Part shown: piece by piece, positions 44,338 to 54,420 of the stretch | How positions within the stretch are numbered: the first letter of the stretch is position 1 | Layout of the letters: each line of letters opens with the position of its first letter | Assembly: GCA_917880885.1 (NCBI GenBank) | Contig: OU862913.1 | Location: 39,341,460-39,405,459, forward strand | Direction of reading: 5' to 3' | From: Limnephilus marmoratus | Taxonomy: Eukaryota > Arthropoda > Insecta > Trichoptera > Limnephilidae | DNA length: 64,000 nt | Notes under the pieces: generated by a model | Told to the model about the DNA's origin: nothing | Database searches by the model: none | Seen by the model: the letters and a program-made list of their open reading frames with translations, nothing else | Position numbers and translations under genes: made by a program

Positions 44338-44755
44338 AACTAAACTAACTAACCATCACGCCGTTTCTCGGCCTTGGCACACACTCTTTGCCTCACTCAC
44401 ATTCATACATCGTCTCATACATTCTCTTCTATTATTCTGGCTTTTGACATGACTCGACTCAAGTATCTGATTCACTTGATCGTGCCATGTCTTCCTCGGG
44501 CGTCCCCGACTTCTTCTACCATTCACATTCGCGTCGTATATTCTTCTTACACTACTTCCTTCGTTCATTCGCTCTACATGCCCAAACCATCTGAGGGTCC
44601 CTTTCTTAATCTTACTCATTATGCTTACATCAGCCTTACATTACGGATTTCTCACACGATCATACATTGTTTTACCACACATACGTCTCAGGGATCTCAT
44701 TTCAACAGCATTCAGTTTACTTTCATCCTTCCTCTTCCTCTGCCTCCTCTTTATT
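44338..44755 (-). mobile_element. RT-A LINE fragment
   Basis: The minus strand from 44619 reads MSKIKKGTLRWFGHVERMNE, then GRRSRGRPRKTWHDQVNQIL and CMRRCMNVSEAKSVCQ. (CTAA)n tail at 44335-44350. Confidence 0.88.
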
Positions 44756-44799
44756 TGTTTAATTTATTAATTTAAAAGAATATGTAGGTATATATCTTT

Positions 44800-45295
44800 A
44801 CATAGTATAAAATAAAGTAGCTCCAGCTGTAGGTGCGCTTAGATCTTTTAAACTACGCAACGGATTTTTAGATAGAGTGATTCATGAGGAAGGTTTTTAG
44901 GTATATAATTTGTCAAGGTTTTGTGTAAATTGGTTGAAATATATTATATATCTGGCCAAGCGGCAGCGAGCAGTGGGCTAGCAAACGGGCGGTGTGGATT
45001 TGATTTAACAAATGGCGTTGGTTATAAAGGTTGGGTAATGGCATGGCGTTGTGTTTCGTTAGCCACAGCAACGTGTGTCCGGGTCTATATGTATGAAAGG
45101 AAGGTGGATGGTTTATATGTATGATACATGCATATTATAGTAGAGAAAAGTCGAGAAATTCAAAGATTCAATTCAGGCAGCGGGCAGCTGGCAAGCGGGC
45201 TGTGTGAATTTGATATGTATGCCAATTAACAGATGGCGTTGGTTATAAAGGTTGGGTAAGCCACAGCAACATGTGACTGGGTCTGCTAGTATAGT
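44800..45295. repeat. Non-coding direct duplication
   Basis: AAATGGCGTTGGTTATAAAGGTTGGGTAA occurs as part of two related blocks, about 44945-45090 and 45165-45295, each ending in a GCCACAGCAACRTGTG phrase. Function unknown; probably retroelement 3' sequence. Confidence 0.55.
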
Positions 45296-45500
45296 ATATT
45301 TGCGGTACTTTTCAGTGTGGAAGATACTCTCAGTATCGCCCTGGTGTAAGACCATCATCAAGAATTAACGTCGTTTGAAATGGCTTTAGACCTAGACAGG
45401 TCTGAATAGCCTGCTACTTCCCGTCAATCGCCTTTCCTCTCTCCTTCTCTTTCCTACTACCTTCAGCCTCACAACACACCCCAATTATGAATAGAATAAT
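45296..45500 (+). mobile_element. SINE-1 copy, headless, plus orientation
   Basis: GTGGAAGATACTCTCAGTATC at 45317 through CAACACACCCCAATTATG matches the SINE-1 body. It is immediately followed by an inverted copy. Confidence 0.75.
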
Positions 45501-45830
45501 CCTTACTGCTGCATCGCAAATTGGTGCATGTCGTGAGGCTGAAGGTTGAGGGGAGGAGAAAGAGATGGGGAAGAGGAATTTGGGGAAAGACCTGGTTAAT
45601 TAGATCTGGTCACCAAACACGGCTAAAGCCATTTCAAACAACTTTCTCTTCAGAATGGTGGTCTTACACCAAGGCGATACTGAGAGTATCATCCACTCTA
45701 GAATGTGATGCACTGTAATGTTTATTATTGTTAATTAATTATTTGGGAATATAATAAACAAAATTTATTCGCGCACGCCTGGATTTGAACCCGAAACATA
45801 CAGATTGGAATTTGGAAGAAGTATGGAAGT
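45501..45830 (-). mobile_element. SINE-1 copy, minus orientation
   Basis: GAGGCTGAAGGTTGAGGGGAG to GTGGTCTTACACCAAGGCG is the inverted body. A tRNA-like B box (reads GGGTTCAAATCC on minus) lies near 45782-45793. Together with the previous copy it forms a tail-to-tail inverted pair. Confidence 0.7.
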
Positions 45831-46619
45831 GATTTAATTGATTAATGTAAAAAATGTAAATAAAAAAATATAAATATACAAGTATGCAGTTCAGACGCGG
45901 TAGAATTGAAACCTTCAGAACAATAAAGTAGACAAGAGAGGGGAGGCTACGAAGGGTGTTTCGTAGCTGCGGTGGCACAAAGTGGAGACCGATTATTCTA
46001 TCTCATCCTCTCGCAGGCTAAATCCTATAGATTATAGATGTATGTGTTTGTCTCTCTTTAGTGTCGCTTTTTCATTTCATCAAGTTTCAAATTACAACGG
46101 TGCTAAAGAAGTTTTCAATTCGAAAATTTAAATTATCGCGATTTACCAAATACACGCATCTAATGAATATACTTTTATGGATAAGTTTAGAAACATTTTT
46201 TTAATAAAATAGAATAGAATAGACAATAATTGGCGATTTTAACATAGATGTTTGAAACAAAAATTAAAACTGAATACATCATTTTAATTTCCGAAATGAA
46301 TTTTTTATTTTTTGTAAAGGTGCCGGTAACCCGGGCGTTTATTAAAATCAATAGTTATTTACATATATGTGCGCTACCCGACTCACTAGACAATATCGGT
46401 TCTGAGCCGGGTAGCAGTAAATCTATAATTCAAACAAGTACAAAAGAAAAACTTCAATAATAATAATACAAAGTACAAAAGAAAAACATAAGTAAAAATA
46501 CAAAAGATAACCTACATATAATAATCTAAATATAAAAAATTTACAAACATGATATATAAAGTAAGTGAACATTTTCGGTATGAAAGTTCTTTTTTTTTAA
46601 ATTTTAATATTTGTTTAAA

Positions 46620-49179
46620 TACACCGAACCTGAGCGAATCAGACACGTCCGAGCTCTTCAAACACTTAAGCGACACTATTGATGACCTCTTGCCCCGCTA
46701 CCCTACGGCAGAGTTTGTGGTCCTGGGGGACTTCAATGTTCATAACGAACCTTGGTTGAAGTTCTCAGGATCAACAGACTCGGCTGGACGCCAAGCGGAA
46801 TCCTTTGCCCTTTGCTACGGATTGGAGCAAATGGTTCAGGAGCCTACAAGGGTTCCTGATGTCCAGACTCACCGTTCCAATCTGTTAGACCTATTTTTAA
46901 CTACTGTGCCACACGGTTACAGGATTGAAGTCACAGCGCCTTTAGGATCGTCCGACCACTGCCTGGTGACGACATCAATCCCTGTAAACTTCAGACCACC
47001 AAACGAGAGGCTGAAGAGAAAAGTGTGGCACTATAGGTCAGCAGATTGGTTCGGTCTGCGGGCACATTTTAATGCTTTTCCGTGATCAGCTGTCTGTTTT
47101 CGGACTTCGGATCCCTCAAGATGTGCCCAGGAAATTGGTGAAGTCATCACATCCGCGATGGATGGCTTCATCAAATATACTGTTAAGGAAACTGGTGTAG
47201 GCTCAAAGCCGTGGTTCAGTCGACAATGCGCTGAAGCAGTGCGACGAAAAAACGCGGCTTACCGAGCCTACAACACATCTAGAACATCCGAAGACAGAAC
47301 AGCTTACAACAAAATGGCAAAGGAAACCAAGAGAATCATAAATAGGTCAAAATTCGAGCACGACCAGCAGATCAGCAGAAAGCTGACTGCATGCCCGCAT
47401 GGCAGCAGGCAATTCTGGTCACTTGCGGGCTCAATAGGTCGCAATTTCTGCAAATCCAGTCTGCCACCTCTTACCAGACCTGACGGCTCACTAGCAAACA
47501 CCGCCACCGAAAAGGCTAACTTACTAGGTAAAATGTTTGCGGATAACTCAACCCTCGATGACCAAGGTGCGGTCCCGACGTCGGTTCCTCACTGCGGTTT
47601 TCATATGAAAAAGCTGAGGATCCGGTATCGGGAAGTACTCCATGTTTTACGAGGGCTTGATGTTAATAAAGCTAGTGGGCCCGACGGAATACCTGCCCTG
47701 GTATTGCAGAGGTGCGCTGCAGAATTAGCTCCAATTTTGACGAAGCTTTTTAAACTGTCCCTGAAGACTGGCTCTGTGCCCTCTGGTTGGAAAAAAGCGG
47801 TTATCCATCCTATTCCAAAGAAGGGTGACCGCTCCAACCCGGCCAACTACCGCCCCATAGCGATCACATCAGTTCTGTCTAAGGTGATGGAACGTGTGAT
47901 CACCGACAAACTGCTAACATACCTCGAGAAGAACAAAATTATCAACGACCGTCAATACGGATTCCGGCGGAACCGCTCGTGCGGTGATCTTTTCGCGTAT
48001 GTGACGCATGTTTGGGGGCGATGCCTGGAACGTTTCGGTGAGACCCAAACGGTTGCACTGGACATCTCCAAGGCCTTTGACCGGGTTTGGCACCGAGGAC
48101 TTGTCAACAAACTGCTTTCTTACGGACTTCCCGCATCCTTGTGTACGTGGATTGCCGACTTCTTGAGGGGGAGGTCGATTCAGACGGTAGTCGATGGTTT
48201 CACCTCTTCCTCACACTCGATAAATGCTGGCGTCCCACAGGGATCGGTTCTGTCTCCAACTTTGTTTTTGTTGCATATCAACGACCTTTTGTCATGTGCA
48301 CCAATGCACTGTTATGCGGATGACAGTACAGTTCATGATAGCTTTTTGTTTGACAAGCCCCCAAAGGGCTCACAAACTCCAACAGCTCGTAGGGCTTGGA
48401 AGCAAAGAATGGACGGCTACCTCGAGAGTGTTTTCTCTTGGGGTAAAAATAATCTCGTTGAATTTAATGTTTCAAAGACCCAATCTTGTCTGATTACGTC
48501 CAAAAGGGATCGAAATGAAAATCTAGTCTCTTTCAACGGAAGCAATCTTCCGAACAGGCCCTCCATTGATATGCTTGGTGTAACCCTAAGTGACCAGCTC
48601 AGGTATGGGGGCTCCATCGAAGCCAGAGTAAAGCTAGCCTCCCAAAAACTGGGCGTACTGTACAGGGCCCGCAGATACTTTAATAGTACACAACTGCTAA
48701 CCTTTTACAAATCACAAGTACGCCCCACGGTTGAATTTGGCAGCCATCTCTGGTCTGGAGCTCCAAAATACCTGAAAAATACCCTCGATTCTGTGCAGAA
48801 ACGGGCGGTCCGTTTGATAGATTCTCCCATCTTAACAGACGGATTGCAATCTTTAGAGCACAGGCGTCGGGTGGGAATGCTATCCTTGTTCTACCGGTAT
48901 TACAATGGAAGATGCTCCGAGGAACTAGCATCATTGATCCCTTCGGCACCGGTGCATAGTCGGGAAACACGCCAAACGCGTGCCCAACATTTGTACACGG
49001 TTGACATTTGTCACATGAGAACGGGTCGTTTCTTCGATTCGTTCTTGTGTTCAACAGCTCGGCTGTGGAATGATTTGCCGGCCTCTGTGTTTCCTCCTTC
49101 CTACAACATGGGTCTCTTCAAGACCGATGTTCATTCCTTCCTCTCCTCAAAAAGACCCTCCACACAGCATCCCAGATGA
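46620..49179 (+). pseudogene. ORF2 polyprotein (endonuclease-reverse transcriptase) with one stop
   Basis: The endonuclease part shows FVVLGDFNVHNEPW and APLGSSDHCLVTT, both catalytic motifs. The reverse transcriptase follows: KASGPDGIPALVLQ, KKGDRSNPANYRPIA, NDRQYGFRRNRSC, VALDISKAFDRVWHRGL, GVPQGSVLSP and the catalytic HCYADDS, then the thumb and C-terminus (LWNDLPASVFPPS). The frame is the same on both sides of a single TGA at 47083-47085, in the position of Trp in related elements. Reading resumes without a shift, so one base change separates this copy from an open ORF2. It replicates, when active, by target-primed reverse transcription in the nucleus. Confidence 0.93.
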
Positions 49180-49183
49180 CATA

Positions 49184-49214
49184 GGCCCTGAGGGAAATTA
49201 TTTTCCTCAGGGCC
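49184..49214 (+). promoter_or_regulatory. 3' tail stem-loop of the Jockey-like LINE
   Basis: GGCCCTGAGG (49184-49193) and CCTCAGGGCC (49205-49214) form a perfect 10-bp stem with an 11-nt loop, just before the poly(A). It recurs at 49498-49528, 560-590 and 40697-40727. At 40697 the change converts an A-U to a G-U pair. It could be the RNA recognised by the LINE's own reverse transcriptase. Confidence 0.6.
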
Positions 49215-49297
49215 TCCTGTGTGGAGTTAATGTAAAAAAAAAAAAAAAATAACAATCATCGTACAAAAAATTAACACGTTCAGTTTGCAAGTAACGT

Positions 49298-49559
49298 GGT
49301 GGTTCGCTATGTTTGGTGATTTAGCAGGGGTGCCCGGGTTCATGGGGTGAGGTTTGTCTAGGTCTTGGAGGCGGATGACCAGGACATACTGAACCCCAGA
49401 TTCCTACCCACCCCTTAAACCCTTTTCCTTCCCAGAACTCTCCTCTCCTTCCTTTCCTTAAAAAAAACCCCCACACAGCATCCCCAAAGATGACATAGGC
49501 CCTGAGGGAAATTATTTTCCTCAAGGCCTCCTGTGTGGAGCTCATGTAAAAAAAAAAAA
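49298..49559 (+). mobile_element. Tail-only relative of the Jockey-like LINE
   Basis: GGTTCGCTATGTTTGGTGAT, GCAGGGGTGCCCGGGTTCAT and the full 3' tail with poly(A) match 531-800 in reverse complement. It sits 40 bp after the LINE's poly(A). Confidence 0.8.
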
Positions 49560-49955
49560 CATGTTTATGCATATTCCCACGAGAACTACTCGATCTAAAA
49601 TCCTGTTTAAATGTAACAATAATAAGACTGAGTATACTAAACACTCCCTTTTACCTAGGTTACATGATGTTACTAATAGATATGCAGATATTGCAGATCT
49701 ATTTAACTGCACGGAAAGTAGGTACAAGAGGGCTATGCTATCAAATCTTTTTAGTCATTATTAATTCTATTTGTACTGTAGATTTTTGTACGTAATTGTC
49801 TCTCTGGTGTCATTTCTAATTCAAATGCCACAATCATTTGTTAAACAAATTTTTTTTATTATTTCTATATTACTATTTTTCATTTTGTGACATGTAATCA
49901 GTTCTTATGGTATATGTATACCGTTGAAATTAAATAAATAAATAAATAAATTCCT
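49560..49955 (+). mobile_element. LINE 3' fragment with (AAAT)n tail
   Basis: The frame 49561-49764 reads SLLPRLHDVTNRYADIADLF and a stop, like the C-terminus of CR1/Jockey polyproteins. An (AAAT)5 tail is at 49932-49952. Confidence 0.6.
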
Positions 49956-49999
49956 TTTTTTGTTCAATAAACACGTTATAAAGTTTTTATATGTACGTT

Positions 50000-50281
50000 T
50001 TCTATTGGTTTGAGTTATGTGTTGTGTTCCTTTTAAGAAAATGTTGAATATAGAAGGTGCAAGGTAAGATTCAGAATGGATTAAGATTGTTTTTTAGCAA
50101 GAGTGAATTTATTTTTTGGCACTTGTAAATGTTTGATAGATTTAGCTCTAGCGTTCTGGGAGTGAGATATGTGGGTAGGTGACGATTTTATGCAATTTAT
50201 ATGTATAATTTTTTTATGAATAGCTTCCTGATATCAAGTATTTCTTTTTTAATTAAAAGATTTTCAGTGGGATGAAGATAT
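50000..50281 (-). mobile_element. LINE fragment, distal part, split by the long-TIR element
   Basis: On minus the sequence next to the element reads YLHPTENLLIKKEILDIRKL, the same region as DVRQLYMRKL at 8820-8860. Its other half is at 53348-53480. Confidence 0.65.
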
Positions 50282-51025
50282 TAGTCCAGTAAACGAATGG
50301 TCCAAAAGGAGGTGTAGAGTGCGTGAGCAGGAACCTAAGCGATTCTTTCAGGACTTGGTGCTTAGGGTGTGAAAATACTAAAAGTCCTGACGTCTAGGTG
50401 GTGAGCTAGGGGGGGAGGTCCCGATTTTCGGGTTTCCGTTTATATCTCAAAAACGGTGCGTCGCAGAGGAAAACTTTTTTGGAATAAGCAAAAGCTCATA
50501 AAATTATCTACAACTTTTATTCTATACGTAATTTTGGAAATCCAAGCCGTTTTTGAGTTATACGCTCCATAAATGTCAATATTTTCGAAAAAAATCATTT
50601 TACCTCACATTTTTCATCAAACATTTCTTCATATCGTCTAAAATATTTATCCAAGAAAGAAATTTATCTGAAAAAAGTTGTAGATAATTTAATAACCTTT
50701 TAGAATATATATACATATCTAAATAAATCTCCAAGCAGTAAATATTTACAGCAATTTTAAGTTTTTTCGTAAAATGTCGTCAATTTCAGAAAAAGCTGTT
50801 TTTTCTTACCAAAATGTTTAGATGGGTTTTTTCTTCATGGGAAATTCCTTATTAATTTTTGCACGCAAGAAAGCAGGTAAGTTGTTCTCGAACAGATGAT
50901 TAGTGGAATTCATTTTATAATCATTATTATTGTGATGGGTGATTAGGTTAGTCGTCGGAGATGCTACAATAATGTGCTACGATGCTGTTCGAGTTGGTGA
51001 AAAGGCAATGAATGCGATTGTGGGC
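50282..51025 (+). repeat. Left long terminal inverted repeat
   Basis: Pairs with 52593-53347. It includes a G-run (AGGGGGGGAGG at 50408) matched by a longer C-run in the other arm, and the first codons of the internal frame. Confidence 0.88.
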
Positions 51026-52565
51026 TTGACATTCTCAGACATCAAGTTGTCCCGCAAAGATCGGGCATTCCCAATGTCTTCTGTCAGCTCGTCGATAAAA
51101 ATTCACGATGAAAAGTTTGCAGTTGACCCAACATTGCTGTTTCAGCGGATGTGTATAAGCAAATGATCAGATGAGGATTTGATGAAATTCTTTGAGTATG
51201 AGTTGGCCCCATTTCCCTTGGCACTGTTCAATGAAAGTGGGATGCGAAAGACAACTAAATCTGTTATGTATAGCTTATTTGAGCTTACCAAAAAAACTGT
51301 TCTACTGTCTCAGATGAACATAGTTGTGGACGGAGGATTTCTACTATACAGAGTAATTTGACAAAAAGATGCCTCCGTTGCCGCAATTTGTGATCGTTAT
51401 ATCACTTATGTCAACTACCACTATCCCGGAATGACTCGCACTGTGGTATTTGATGGGTACGCAAATCCAGTCAATAGTACAAAATCACAAGAACAAATGC
51501 GACGATACAGACTGAGAAGGTCAGCCAACATCAATTTGACATGGAACAAATCAATACCCGTTAAACAGGAAGATTTTTTATCCAATCCTACCAACAAAAG
51601 TAACTTCATCTCCTTACTACAGACAAAGTTTCGGGAGAATGGGATACAGATTCTTCAGGCCACCTATGATGCTGACGTCCTTATCGTGAAGACTGCTGTG
51701 GAACTATCCTTTCACAACTCTGTGGCTATCTTTGGTGAGGATGTTCACCTCAGTGTCCTTTTGATTGCTTCCACTCCTCCCACCTAAGATATTCTGCTGC
51801 TGAAACCCTAACGAGGGAAAACCAAAACAATGGCACTGTCCACCCAAGAGATGCAGCATTGCGGATTTGAATATATCATATTTTTACATTCATTTACCGG
51901 ATGCGATACAACGTCTGCAACTTTCGGGAGAAGCAAGGTGGGCTTTTCAAAATTGTACTTGGAGTCAAAAATGATCAAGCAAGCGGCAATGATCTTTTAC
52001 AACCCCTCCTCTACTCACGACGAGGTTGAAGAGGCTGGAAATAAATGCTTCCTGAAATGGTATGCGGCGCCAAAAAGACAGACCTCCCTTAACCAGTACC
52101 GCTTCCAGTCGTTCACAAGGTCCGTGGCAAATATGAAGTCTGACATCAGCTCCCTCCCTCCAACAGAGAGTGCAGCTAAACAGCATTCCCGGTGGACATA
52201 CCACCAAGTTCAGCAGTGGCTCGGTATTGAGCTGCCCCCTGAAGAATGGGGGTGGAAACATGAAGGAGAAACCCTGGTGCCAATTACAACAGAAGATCTT
52301 CCAGCACCGGAAGTCCTTTTGAAAATGATATTTTGCCGCTCCACCAAGGATTGTGCAATTGGCAAATGTATGCCTAAAAGCAATGCTGACCTGTTCTGCA
52401 GCGTGCCTTCACTGCCAAGGGAGATGCCTCAATAGCGTGCCTGCTGCCGAGGGCGACGATGAAGACGACGTAGAGCCCTTTCAGCATGAACCATCCACCA
52501 CTGAGAATGACGATGCCATGGATGAACAACGCTTGTCAGGACCCTCACGTCCAAAGAGAATATGA
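50939..52565 (+). pseudogene. Decayed PIN/FEN-nuclease-like gene of the long-TIR element
   Basis: One reading frame runs from 50939 to 52435 with no frameshift but with stops at 51164 (TGA), 51359 (TGA, probably Trp) and 51785 and 51812 (TAA). It contains acidic motifs in the order NIVVDGGFLLYRV, MTRTVVFDGY, TYDADVLIVKTAVEL, IFGEDVHLSV and SFTGCDTTSATFGRSK, the layout of a PIN/FEN-type nuclease. After a frameshift near 52370 a Cys-rich end follows (CSAACLHCQGRCLN) and an acidic tail. I know GCDTTSA-type proteins from uncharacterised multicopy metazoan families. Nuclease activity is inferred, and this copy is dead. Confidence 0.65.
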
Positions 52566-52592
52566 AAACGTGAATCCATATAAAGTTGAGAG

Positions 52593-53347
52593 AGCCCACT
52601 ATCGCATTCATTGCCTTTTCACCAACTCGAACAGCATCGTAGCACGTTATTGTAGCATCTCCGACGACTAACCTAATCACCCATCACAATAATAATGATT
52701 ATAAAATGAATTCCACTAATCATCTGTTCGAGAACAACTTACCTGCTTTCTTGCGTGCAAAAATTAATAAGGAATTTCCCATGAAGAAAAAACCCATCTT
52801 AACATTTTGGTAAGAATAAACAGCTTTTTCTGAAAATGACGACATTTTACGAAAAAACTTAAAATTGCTGTAAATATTTACTGGTTGGAGATTTATTTAG
52901 ATATGTATATAAATTCTAAAAGGTAATTAAATTATCTACAACTTTTTTCAAGTAAATTTCTTTCTTGGATGAATATTTTAGACGATATGAAGGAATGTTT
53001 GATGAAAAATGTGAGGTAAAATGATTTTTTTCGAAAATATTGACATTTGTGGAGCGTATAACTCAAAAACGGCTTGGATTTACAAAATTAGGTATAGAAT
53101 AAAAGTTGTAGATAATTTTATGAGCTTTCACTTATTCTAAAAAAGTTTTCCTCTGCGACGCACCGTTTTTGAGATATAAACGGAAACTCGAAAATCGGGA
53201 CCTCCCCCCCCCCCCTCCCCCCCCTAGCTCACCACCTAGACGTCAGGACTTTTAGTATGTTCTTACCCTAAGCACCCTAAACAAGTCCTGAAAGAATCGC
53301 TTAGGTTCCTGCTCACGCACTCTACAACTCCTTCCTTTACTGGACTA
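52593..53347 (-). repeat. Right long terminal inverted repeat
   Basis: Reverse complement of the left arm with scattered substitutions. A C-run at 53206-53225 is expanded relative to the left arm. Confidence 0.88.
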
Positions 53348-53480
53348 TATGGTTTTTTTGTACATAGTTCTAATAAGTGATTTACGAGCTGTATTAAGCA
53401 GCTTAATGTATGTGTCTGCGGCTCCACCCCATGCCGATATACCATAAATTAAAATGCTTTGGAAAAGGGAAAAGTATACA
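53348..53480 (-). mobile_element. LINE fragment, proximal part, split by the long-TIR element
   Basis: Minus strand reads SILIYGISAWGGAADTYIKL then ARKSLIRTMYKK, the region preceding that at 50000-50281. Confidence 0.75.
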
Positions 53481-53879
53481 ATAGTTTAAGTGACATAATG
53501 TTTCTAATCGTTTTAAAAATGTATATTTGTTTCCGGATTCTCATTACAAGTGAATTTACGTGAAGTAATAGTAGGTATACGAGTAAAAAACTATACTAGA
53601 GAAATGACGGCTAACGTCCATCATGTAATGATCACATTATACCGACAAAGTGCGTACGATAACATTAAAAAAATGACCATCATTGTATTGTATTATACGC
53701 ATTGATCACTTACCGATAAGGTGCATACGAAAATACGTATACGTACCTACCTATAAGTCGAAAGCAAGGTTCGTAGAAAATGCTTAACAAGATTAGCTCT
53801 TTGAGGCGATAGAGCAGAGATTGGCTAAACATTCACATAGACATAACTTGATGTCCATTTTCCATGAGAGATTTGAATT

Positions 53880-54420
53880 ATTATAAAGGCGAAAGTTTGT
53901 ATGGATGTTGTTTGTTACTCTTTCACACAAAAACTACTGAATGGACTTTAAAAATTCTTTCACTAATAGAAAGATACTTTATTATAAATTAGTAAGCTCT
54001 GGCGTTATGAAATTATTTATCATACGTTTTCTGTCCCTAACAAAATCGATTTATTGCAAACGTCAGAAAAAAGCAATGTCGCCTTGGAAACGATGATTTT
54101 TTTTTTAATTAGGCAATTTACACTAAAAAGAGTGCTTTGTTGGCATCATACTTAATAACTATCTCTAAAAATGAATCACCGAAATGTATGTATGCGCATA
54201 AACCCGAACGACTGCACCAAATTGGATTATTCTTTTTTTTTGTTGTTCGTTATTTTGTATAAAACACCCGTTGAGTTCTGGCATTATGAAATTTGTATAA
54301 AAAAATATAATAGGTGGCACATGAGCAGTTTGAAAACTGAATGTATCGGGAATGAATGTGTGGTGCAATACAAGTGGTAGTGTTTTACTTCAAGCTGCGT
54401 CACGCGTTCGAATTTCCGAA
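53880..54420. repeat. Dispersed repeat of retroelement type
   Basis: GGCGAAAGTTTGTATGGATG and CTCTTTCACACAAAAACTACTGAA are phrases found scattered in many insect genomes. The family is uncertain. No coding sequence is visible. Confidence 0.4.

Larger units (their letters stand above)
46600..49257 (+). mobile_element. Jockey-like non-LTR retrotransposon, 5' truncated, nearly intact ORF2
   Basis: It carries the C-terminal half of the endonuclease, the whole reverse transcriptase, the 3' tail with a 10-bp stem hairpin, and poly(A) at 49231-49247. The 5' boundary is near 46600, where a T-rich run gives way to endonuclease sequence. ORF1 and the endonuclease N-terminus are missing. Confidence 0.92.
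50282..53347. mobile_element. DNA element with ~750-bp terminal inverted repeats and a nuclease-like gene
   Basis: Termini TAGTCCAGTAAA and TTTACTGGACTA are perfect inverted ends. Arms 50282-51025 and 52593-53347 remain alignable over their full length. TAT flanks both sides (50279-50281, 53348-53350). Removing element plus one TAT rejoins a LINE reading frame (RTMYKKTI + LHPTENLL), which proves insertion. A 3-bp duplication and nuclease-like gene recall Academ transposons, but assignment to that superfamily is a guess. Confidence 0.85.
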
